Of a stretch of 11,856 bases of DNA, positions 7,154 to 11,856 are shown in pieces (the first letter of the stretch is position 1; every line of letters begins with the position of its first letter). A program made the position numbers and the translations under genes. Location of the stretch: NCBI GenBank assembly GCA_905233515.1, contig CAJOEQ010000029.1, positions 1 to 11,856 on the forward strand, given 5' to 3'. This DNA comes from an uncultured Synergistales bacterium (lineage in GTDB: Bacteria > Synergistota > Synergistia > Synergistales > Aminobacteriaceae). The notes below the pieces were generated by a model. It was not told where the DNA came from, made no database searches, and was given only the letters and a program-made list of their open reading frames with translations.

Positions 7154-8386
7154 TTATATAACCTCCTTAGGATGAGTTATAAATCCTGTTATACCTGACG
7201 CAGCAGCAACAGCCGGAGAAGCTAAATAAACTTCACTGTCAATATGTCCCATGCGTCCGACAAAATTTCTATTTGTAGTCGATACACAGCGTTCACCAGC
7301 AGCAAGGACTCCCATATGACCGCCTAAACATGGCCCGCAGGTCGGAGTCGATACTATACAGCCGGCATCAAGAAATATATCAACATAACCGAGTTTTATA
7401 CATTCACGGTAAACGCTTTGAGTCGCAGGAATAATTATTCCTCTTACACCTTCGGCCAAGTGATGACCCTTCAAAATTTCTGCGGCGGCTTTCATGTCGT
7501 CAATTCGTCCGTTCGTGCATGAGCCGATTACAATTTGATCAATTTTTATATTTTTGCCTTCAGCGGCGGGCTTGGCATTTTCCGGCAAATGAGGCCATGA
7601 GACTGTGCAGTCTATATCATTCAAGTCAAGCTCTACAACACTTTCATATTCGGCTGACTCGTCGGGATAATAAGCTGTCCATTCGCGTTTAACTCGTTCA
7701 CGCAAAAATTCACGTGTTATGTCATCGACTGGGAAGATTCCATTTTTCGCGCCTGCTTCAATAGCCATATTTGCTATAGTCAATCTATCTGACATAGTTA
7801 ATTCTTTTAAGCCTTCGCCGGAAAACTCAAGAGATTTATATAATGCTCCATCAACGCCGATTTTGCCGATTAAGTATAATATTAAGTCTTTACCTGAGAC
7901 AAAATTTTTTTTCTTACCAGTTACATTTACACGAATCGCCGCAGGAACTTTAAACCATGTATAACCTGCCGCCATTGCCGCGCCCGCATTTACAGCTCCA
8001 TAAGTGCAAGTGTGAGAGTCTGCTCCGATAATTGCCTCACCGGGTGCGACTAGTCCTTTTTCAGGTAATAAAGCGTGTTCGATTCCCATTTCTCCGACAT
8101 CAAAGAAATTTTTCAGCCCGAATCTTTTCGCAAATACTCGGCATTGTTTACATTGAGTCGCTGATTTTATATCTTTATTGGGCGTGAAGTGATCCATTAC
8201 CATAACAACTTTTTTTGAGTCAAATACTTCATTAAAACCTGCTGACTCAAATTCATTAATTGCTACCGGGCTTGTTATGTCATTGCCCATAACTAAATCT
8301 AATTTTGCTTGAATTAATTGCCCTGAGTGAACCTCATCGAGTCCCGCATGACGCGCGAGAATCTTTTGAGTCATTGTCATTCCCAT
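7154..8386 (-). CDS. leuC: 3-isopropylmalate dehydratase large subunit
   Basis: LeuC is the 4Fe-4S aconitase-type subunit of isopropylmalate isomerase. The chosen start is the ATG at 8386 ([15 protein letters not shown]), giving 410 aa. This matches where family homology begins and sits 10 nt after AAAGGGGG; an upstream ATG at 8428 would add 14 residues and has no good ribosome site. The cluster cysteines are C290 in IGSCTNGR and C350 and C353 in [10 protein letters not shown]. Other family signatures are [21 protein letters not shown] (121-141) and the C-terminal RNFVGRMGH. It lies 44 nt after the tetR stop and just ahead of leuD. No clear promoter is visible in that short gap, so it may be read from the tetR promoter or from one inside tetR. 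An exposed Fe-S cluster makes this enzyme oxygen-sensitive. Confidence 0.96.
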   Translation of the reverse strand: MGMTMTQKILARHAGLDEVHSGQLIQAKLDLVMGNDITSPVAINEFESAGFNEVFDSKKVVMVMDHFTPNKDIKSATQCKQCRVFAKRFGLKNFFDVGEMGIEHALLPEKGLVAPGEAIIGADSHTCTYGAVNAGAAMAAGYTWFKVPAAIRVNVTGKKKNFVSGKDLILYLIGKIGVDGALYKSLEFSGEGLKELTMSDRLTIANMAIEAGAKNGIFPVDDITREFLRERVKREWTAYYPDESAEYESVVELDLNDIDCTVSWPHLPENAKPAAEGKNIKIDQIVIGSCTNGRIDDMKAAAEILKGHHLAEGVRGIIIPATQSVYRECIKLGYVDIFLDAGCIVSTPTCGPCLGGHMGVLAAGERCVSTTNRNFVGRMGHIDSEVYLASPAVAAASGITGFITHPKEVI

Positions 8387-8396
8387 GAAAGTTTTA

Positions 8397-8404
8397 CCCC
8401 CTTT
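8397..8404 (-). promoter_or_regulatory. Ribosome binding site AAAGGGGG that fixes the leuC start
   Basis: The minus strand reads AAAGGGGG, then 10 nt, then ATG GGA ATG. The sirtuin gene here has the same arrangement (AAAAAGGGGG and 10 nt). This supports starting LeuC at 8386 and not at 8428. Confidence 0.7.
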
Positions 8405-8430
8405 AAAATTTGAAAAATTAATTTGCATAA

Positions 8431-9039
8431 TTATACATATTTTGACATATAATTTGCTATGATTCTTTCAGTCAAAGAATAAATATTTATATCGTCATCA
8501 CATAAGCACCACTCAAAGACGCAGCCTTTTACGATCGTACAAATATCTGAAGCGATTTCGTGAGTGCTGATATTTTCAGGCAATTTTATAATATTTTCTG
8601 CGAGGGCATTATTTAGTTCCTGCTCACTGCGTTCCATTATAGAGCCTGATAAAAATTTATTCTCATGTTCTCCCATATAAGCCGACAAAATTTTATTACA
8701 CGGATTATAAAAACTTTTCACGAATTCACGCCCGAATTTGATATAACGCTGAATCAGAAAATTATATAATTCCGTGATTCTTTGTGAGATATTATTTAAA
8801 GGCGATAAAAGTTTTATATCACTAAATGACGGCTCAGTTATAAATGTCATGATTAAATCATTCTTATCAGTGAAAAAATGATAAAATGTCCCGATTGATA
8901 AATTTGCTTCCTGACAGATATTGCGAATAGTTAAATTATTAGTGCCTTCACGTGATATTATTCTTGCTGCAGCATTAATTAATTCTTCACGGCTGTTATT
9001 ATTTATTTCTGATTTAGCAGGACGGCCTGATTTCTGCAA
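8431..9039 (-). CDS. TetR/AcrR-family transcriptional regulator
   Basis: This is a one-component repressor with an N-terminal helix-turn-helix and a C-terminal ligand domain. The most likely start is the TTG at 9039, giving 202 aa ([11 protein letters not shown]), because AGGAGG at 9050-9055 lies just upstream; a longer frame from 9072 would place that ribosome site inside the coding sequence. The DNA-binding region is [13 protein letters not shown] followed by [21 protein letters not shown] (36-56), typical of TetR. The ligand domain is not assignable to a known effector class, but it holds a cysteine cluster at C167, C173, C178 and C180, plus C42 and C114. The gene is divergent from the oxidoreductase/hydrolase pair, and the shared gap contains a near-palindrome, so self-regulation and control of those genes are likely. 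Its stop is 44 nt from leuC. Confidence 0.93.
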   Translation of the reverse strand: MQKSGRPAKSEINNNSREELINAAARIISREGTNNLTIRNICQEANLSIGTFYHFFTDKNDLIMTFITEPSFSDIKLLSPLNNISQRITELYNFLIQRYIKFGREFVKSFYNPCNKILSAYMGEHENKFLSGSIMERSEQELNNALAENIIKLPENISTHEIASDICTIVKGCVFEWCLCDDDINIYSLTERIIANYMSKYV

Positions 9040-9049
9040 AATTTTCGTT

Positions 9050-9055
9050 CCTCCT
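9050..9055 (-). promoter_or_regulatory. Ribosome binding site AGGAGG that fixes a TTG start for tetR
   Basis: AGGAGG followed by a 10-nt spacer and TTG. The TetR-type N-terminus (basic SGRPAKS, then the first helix) begins right after it. A longer reading from 9072 would have to translate through this site. Confidence 0.7.
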
Positions 9056-9130
9056 TTAAACTTTATGCACAATATTTAGTCGCAAACAGGCAAAAATTTT
9101 TCAAGTGTATTTGCCATAAATTAATTTGAC

Positions 9131-9136
9131 ATTATA
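9131..9136 (-). promoter_or_regulatory. Candidate -10 of the tetR promoter, facing the operon promoter
   Basis: TATAAT on the minus strand overlaps the last base of the opposing -35 (TTGACA). The matching -35 would fall near 9153-9159, where only weak hexamers occur. The predicted tetR start point is near 9124, giving a leader of about 85 nt. The two promoters would face each other and share their spacer DNA. Confidence 0.5.
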
Positions 9137-9150
9137 GAACATGTTATATA
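9133..9150. promoter_or_regulatory. Probable TetR operator (18-bp near-palindrome)
   Basis: TATAGAACATGTTATATA is palindromic except at one symmetrical pair, with a perfect AACATGTT core. It lies between the -35 and -10 of the operon promoter and next to the -10 of the tetR promoter. TetR-type dimers bind such sites adjacent to their own genes. Binding here would block RNA polymerase in both directions. Confidence 0.65.
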
Positions 9151-9226
9151 TAATCGCGAAATAAAACGCGTTATATTTATTATCATTCAATCAATATTAT
9201 TATTTAATCTGAAAGAAGGCTTTATT

Positions 9227-9901
9227 ATGCAAGTAATTTACTGGTCTGATTATGCTTGTCCGTTTTGCTACATAGGCGAAAAAATTTTAAAGCAGGCATT
9301 TATTAATCTTCACACAAATGAAAAATTAAATCTCATAATGAAAAGTTTTGAGCTTGACCCAGCGGCCTCAAAAAAAGTAACTTCAACAACTCCCGAACGT
9401 TTTGCGCTTAAATACGGTCTCACTCAAGAACGAGCCCTAGCACGCATTAATTCTATATCAGAAATGGGCAGAAATGCAGGAATAAATTTTAATTATGCTA
9501 GTACTAGATATACAAATACACTTGACGCACATAGACTCACAAAATTAGCTCAAAGCAAAGAAGATAAATCAATTGCTGAAAAATTAAGCGAAAATTTATA
9601 CTCGGCATATTTCACGGAAAATTTAGAACTTGCAAATCCCGATGTGCTTATAAATGCCGGAGTTAGTGCAGGGCTTGACGAGTCAGAAATTAAAAACTTG
9701 CTCGCGTCAAATAAATATGAGTCAGAAGTCAGACAAGACGAGCAAGAAGCGCATAAAACTGGTATTCATTCAGTGCCGTTTTTCGTAATTGAGAATAAAT
9801 ATTATATTTCAGGCGCGCAATCTCTAGAGACAATGACGGAGACTCTAAAACGTGGACTCAATATAAATAATAATTTTTCATGCGGGGCTGAAGGCTGCTA
9901 A
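9227..9901 (+). CDS. DsbA-family (FrnE-like) thiol oxidoreductase
   Basis: The 224-aa product is a thioredoxin-fold protein with a helical insert, like FrnE and 2-hydroxychromene-2-carboxylate isomerase-type DsbA relatives. The active site is C11-P-F-C14 in SDYACPFCYIGE, and the cis-proline loop is HSVPFFV (P184). It has no signal peptide or membrane segment, so it acts in the cytoplasm, unlike classical DsbA. It ends in SCGAEGC (C219, C224), a second cysteine pair near the C-terminus that could exchange disulfides with the active site or bind metal. The start is ATG with AAGAAGG upstream. It is the first gene of a two-gene operon under a consensus promoter and probable TetR operator. The likely role is thiol/disulfide handling or detoxification; the substrate is not known. 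Hydroxychromene isomerase activity itself is unlikely because the active site keeps both cysteines. Confidence 0.92.
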   Translation: MQVIYWSDYACPFCYIGEKILKQAFINLHTNEKLNLIMKSFELDPAASKKVTSTTPERFALKYGLTQERALARINSISEMGRNAGINFNYASTRYTNTLDAHRLTKLAQSKEDKSIAEKLSENLYSAYFTENLELANPDVLINAGVSAGLDESEIKNLLASNKYESEVRQDEQEAHKTGIHSVPFFVIENKYYISGAQSLETMTETLKRGLNINNNFSCGAEGC

Positions 9902-9903
9902 TC

Positions 9904-10518
9904 ATGATTTTAACTGTACCAGTTAAAGGCGTTTTCTGGACAAATTGCTATTTTTATGCGGATGAGAATGCGGGCAAATGCTTTATTATTGATCCGGGAG
10001 CAGAGGGCGGAAAATTAATTAATATTGCTTGGTCTCATGGCTGGATAATCAATAAAATATTATTAACTCACGGACATTTTGACCATTTCGGCGGAATTCA
10101 TGAGATCAGAGGGAAAATTTACCCGGCTGTCTATGCTCATAAATTAGGGCGGTTATATCTCACTGATCCAATGAAAAATTTATCAAGATTTTGCGGCGGC
10201 GATATAGTAATTAATGATTCTCAATATTTTAATGACGGCGATATTATAAAACTTAGCGAGAGTCATTCACTCAGAGTCATTCATACGCCCGGCCATACTG
10301 AAGACTCAGTTACATTTTATGACATGAATAAAAATATTGCTTTTGTCGGCGATACAATTTTTAAAGGCAGTCCCGGCAGTGATAGATACCCCGGCAGTAA
10401 CACTCAAGATTTATATAACAGCATAAAGCATAAAATTTTAAATCTTCCGGAGAAAACAATTTTATATTCCGGACATTCTGAGCCTACAACAGTGAAAGAC
10501 GAACTGGAAAATTATTAA
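9904..10518 (+). CDS. Metallo-beta-lactamase-fold hydrolase, glyoxalase II-like
   Basis: The 204-aa product has the full di-metal motif set: THGHFDH (55-61, ligands H56, H58, D60, H61), HTPGHT (H131), GDTIF (D150) and SGHSEPTT (H191). The last motif and the general length match the small glyoxalase II-like branch, which hydrolyses thioesters such as S-lactoylglutathione or persulfide-type substrates. The C-terminal substrate domain of true glyoxalase II is absent. It is cytoplasmic, with no signal peptide. The ATG lies 2 nt after the oxidoreductase stop, with GAAGG in the end of that gene, so the two are co-transcribed and probably work on related thiol chemistry. A bidirectional terminator follows. 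The fold is certain; the substrate is inferred only in outline. Confidence 0.93.
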   Translation: MILTVPVKGVFWTNCYFYADENAGKCFIIDPGAEGGKLINIAWSHGWIINKILLTHGHFDHFGGIHEIRGKIYPAVYAHKLGRLYLTDPMKNLSRFCGGDIVINDSQYFNDGDIIKLSESHSLRVIHTPGHTEDSVTFYDMNKNIAFVGDTIFKGSPGSDRYPGSNTQDLYNSIKHKILNLPEKTILYSGHSEPTTVKDELENY

Positions 10519-10524
10519 ATAAAT

Positions 10525-10561
10525 CCCCCTCGTTATTCAAGCAAAATAAATGACAAGGGGG
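10525..10561. terminator. Bidirectional terminator between the hydrolase gene and leuA
   Basis: CCCCCTCGTTATT pairs with AATGACAAGGGGG around an 11-nt loop, with about 11 of 13 positions paired. On the plus strand it is followed by CAAATTTTTATTTAT. On the minus strand the hairpin is followed by ATTTATTTAATAATTTT. It sits between two convergent genes and can serve both. Confidence 0.75.
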
Positions 10562-10572
10562 CAAATTTTTAT

Positions 10573-11856
10573 TTATTGCACTGACTCGCCGGCCTCAAAC
10601 ATTTTATTAACTCCGTTTATATAAGCCTGTAACGACGCTTCTACAATGTCCGTAGAAATTCCCGAGCCCGTATACATTTCACCGGTTGAAGAGCTAGAAA
10701 TTTTTACAACTGCCTCACCGATTGAGTCCTCGCCTTCTGTTACTGCACGAATGCTAAAATCTTCGAGTCTTGCCTCAATGCCTAACATTTTATTAACTGC
10801 CTTAAATGCCGCGTCAAGAGGTCCCGCCCCGAATTCGACTCCTTCCATGAAATTATCTCCGCGCTTGAGCTTAATATATGAAAGTTTAGGAATGTCGCTC
10901 CCTGAAGTGATAGAATGACTCACAAGATGACATAACGGAGCCGAATTATTTTCTGTCTTGACGACTCTAGACCTGTGAAGAGTCAAAGCCTCTAAATCTG
11001 AACTTGTAATAACTTTCTTAGCATCTGCTAATTTCTTGAAACGCGTAAAAATGTCTTCGAGTTCTTCGTCTGGAATCTCATAGCCCATAGTCTCGAGTCT
11101 CTCTCGTAAAGCGTGCTTGCCTGAATGTTTACCGAGTACTAAAGCTCTATGAGGTATGCCGATCTCGTCAGGATTCATGATTTCATAAGTCTGAGCGTTC
11201 GTAATCATTCCGTGCTGATGAATTCCGGCCTCATGTGCAAAGGCATTTGCTCCGACTATTGGCTTTGTAGGAGAAATCGGGACTCCTGTAATATTGCTTA
11301 ATAAGCGGCTTGATTTATAAATTTCGCGAGTATTTATATTCGTATCAGCGTCGTAAAAATCTCGTCGAGTGTGTAAAGCCATAGCAATTTCTTCAAGGCT
11401 GGCATTTCCTGCGCGCTCACCTATTCCGTTTACTGTGCATTCGACTTGATTAGCTCCGGCCTTTATGCATGCTAGAGAATTAGCGACTCCCATTCCTAAA
11501 TCATTATGACAATGAACGGAAATATCAACGTTTTCGATTCCTGTTACATGTTCACGCAGATAATTAATTAATTCGGCCATCTCTTGAGGAGTCGAATATC
11601 CTACAGTATCAGGCACGTTAATTGTCGTAGCTCCTGCCGCGATTGCATTAGAGAAAGCCTGCGCAAGAAATTCTTTATCAGATCGTGAAGCATCTTCAGC
11701 CGAGAATTCAATATCATTGCATTTAGATTTTGCATAGCTTACCATTTCCGTAATAGTCTGCAAAACCTGCTCACGAGTCAATCTTAATTTATATTGCATG
11801 TGAACATCACTTGTAGCGATAAATACATGAATTCGAGGTTTGGCCGCGTCCTTCAC
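10573..11856 (-). CDS. leuA: 2-isopropylmalate synthase (5' partial)
   Basis: LeuA condenses acetyl-CoA with 2-oxoisovalerate, the first committed step of leucine synthesis, and is usually feedback-inhibited by leucine. 427 residues are visible; the family is about 510, so roughly 85 N-terminal residues lie beyond the right edge. The GTG at the very edge is not the start, because RIHVFIATSDVHMQYKL is an internal motif. Numbering from the edge, the metal-binding HxH is in SVHCHNDLGMG (H115, H117), NGIGERAGNASLEE (143-156) is a family signature, and HEAGIHQHGM (208-217) belongs to the region after the TIM barrel. The C-terminal leucine-binding regulatory domain is complete (about 315-427), with GAGPLDAAFKAVN and GISTDIVEASLQAYINGVNK. 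The gene ends at a terminator shared with the convergent hydrolase gene and is separated from leuCDB by about 2.2 kb. Confidence 0.97.
   Translation of the reverse strand: MKDAAKPRIHVFIATSDVHMQYKLRLTREQVLQTITEMVSYAKSKCNDIEFSAEDASRSDKEFLAQAFSNAIAAGATTINVPDTVGYSTPQEMAELINYLREHVTGIENVDISVHCHNDLGMGVANSLACIKAGANQVECTVNGIGERAGNASLEEIAMALHTRRDFYDADTNINTREIYKSSRLLSNITGVPISPTKPIVGANAFAHEAGIHQHGMITNAQTYEIMNPDEIGIPHRALVLGKHSGKHALRERLETMGYEIPDEELEDIFTRFKKLADAKKVITSSDLEALTLHRSRVVKTENNSAPLCHLVSHSITSGSDIPKLSYIKLKRGDNFMEGVEFGAGPLDAAFKAVNKMLGIEARLEDFSIRAVTEGEDSIGEAVVKISSSSTGEMYTGSGISTDIVEASLQAYINGVNKMFEAGESVQ

Larger units (their letters stand above)
9126..9154 (+). promoter_or_regulatory. Consensus sigma-70-type promoter of the oxidoreductase/hydrolase operon
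   Basis: TTGACA (9126-9131), a 17-nt spacer and TATAAT (9149-9154) match the consensus exactly, so the promoter should be very strong unless repressed. Predicted transcription start is near 9161, giving a leader of about 65 nt before the ATG at 9227. The spacer contains the near-palindrome at 9133-9150. Confidence 0.85.

Noticed and set aside
7719..7964. Plus-strand open frame of 81 codons inside leuC
   Set aside because: It is antisense to conserved leuC coding sequence and has no ribosome binding site.
8387..8428. Longer leuC reading from the ATG at 8428
   Set aside because: It has no ribosome site, and the extra residues precede the point where LeuC homology starts. The ATG at 8386 has AAAGGGGG at 10 nt.
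8440..8482. Internal promoter for leuC in the end of tetR (minus strand TTGACT, 18 nt, TATATG)
   Set aside because: The -35 is good but the -10 matches only four of six positions, and the bases are coding. Not strong enough to annotate, though a leuC promoter here is possible.
9040..9072. Longer tetR reading from a TTG at 9072
   Set aside because: The extra 11 codons contain the AGGAGG site itself, and the family-like N-terminus begins after 9039.
10646..10918. Plus-strand open frame of 90 codons inside leuA
   Set aside because: It is antisense to the conserved LeuA regulatory domain; Ser/Pro-rich composition is typical of a shadow frame.
11854..11856. GTG at the right edge as the leuA start
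   Set aside because: The residues after it are internal LeuA motifs and about 85 N-terminal residues are missing, so the gene continues outside the window.
1..11856. CRISPR array, insertion sequence, phage genes or att sites
   Set aside because: No regularly spaced direct repeats, transposase or integrase frames were seen. The tRNA gene has no visible partial copy of its 3' end nearby.

Overview
The window is ordinary chromosomal DNA of an AT-rich bacterium (roughly 35-40% G+C by eye). Genes are densely packed, Shine-Dalgarno sequences are strong (AGGAGG or AAAGGGGG, often about 10 nt before the start), and TTG starts are used. A short two-subunit isopropylmalate isomerase (LeuC about 410 aa, LeuD 162 aa), a MetA that looks acetyl-CoA-specific, a zinc-less sirtuin and a MATE protein with an ATPase-like tail together suggest an anaerobic, gut-type lineage such as Synergistota or Clostridia. 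This placement is an inference; no rRNA gene or other phylogenetic marker is present.

Layout. (1) Positions 1-4564, minus strand: a tight four-gene operon, read from right to left, of a zinc-less sirtuin, a 469-aa protein I do not recognise, homoserine O-acetyltransferase (metA), and a MATE-family membrane protein whose C-terminus continues into an ATPase-like domain and runs off the left edge. (2) Positions 4793-5356, plus strand: a lone PmtA-like SAM methyltransferase with a TTG start, ending in a hairpin. (3) Positions 5401-5485, minus strand: tRNA-Ser(GGA), with its own promoter and flanked by two related hairpins. (4) Positions 5600-8386, minus strand: leuC-leuD-leuB, the middle steps of leucine synthesis, directly downstream of a TetR-family regulator gene (8431-9039). 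(5) Positions 9227-10518, plus strand: a two-gene operon divergent from tetR, encoding a DsbA/FrnE-like CPFC oxidoreductase and a metallo-beta-lactamase-fold (glyoxalase II-like) hydrolase. (6) Positions 10573-11856, minus strand: leuA, cut at its 5' end by the right edge.

How they fit together. leuA, leuC, leuD and leuB share a strand and together convert 2-oxoisovalerate to 2-oxoisocaproate, but the tetR/oxidoreductase/hydrolase divergon lies between leuA and leuCDB. The 9073-9226 gap holds a consensus promoter (TTGACA-17-TATAAT) for the oxidoreductase operon, an opposing -10 for tetR, and an 18-bp near-palindrome between them. One bound TetR dimer could therefore repress both directions. 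The thiol oxidoreductase, the hydrolase and a cysteine-rich TetR suggest a thiol/electrophile or thioester stress module. That role is inferred.

The most distinctive signals are the TetR divergon inside the leucine locus, the MATE-ATPase fusion with an atypical N-box, the zinc-less sirtuin leading an operon with an unknown protein and metA, the related hairpins around the tRNA, and a marked excess of the pentamer GAGTC/GACTC across the window. There is no CRISPR array, insertion sequence or phage gene.
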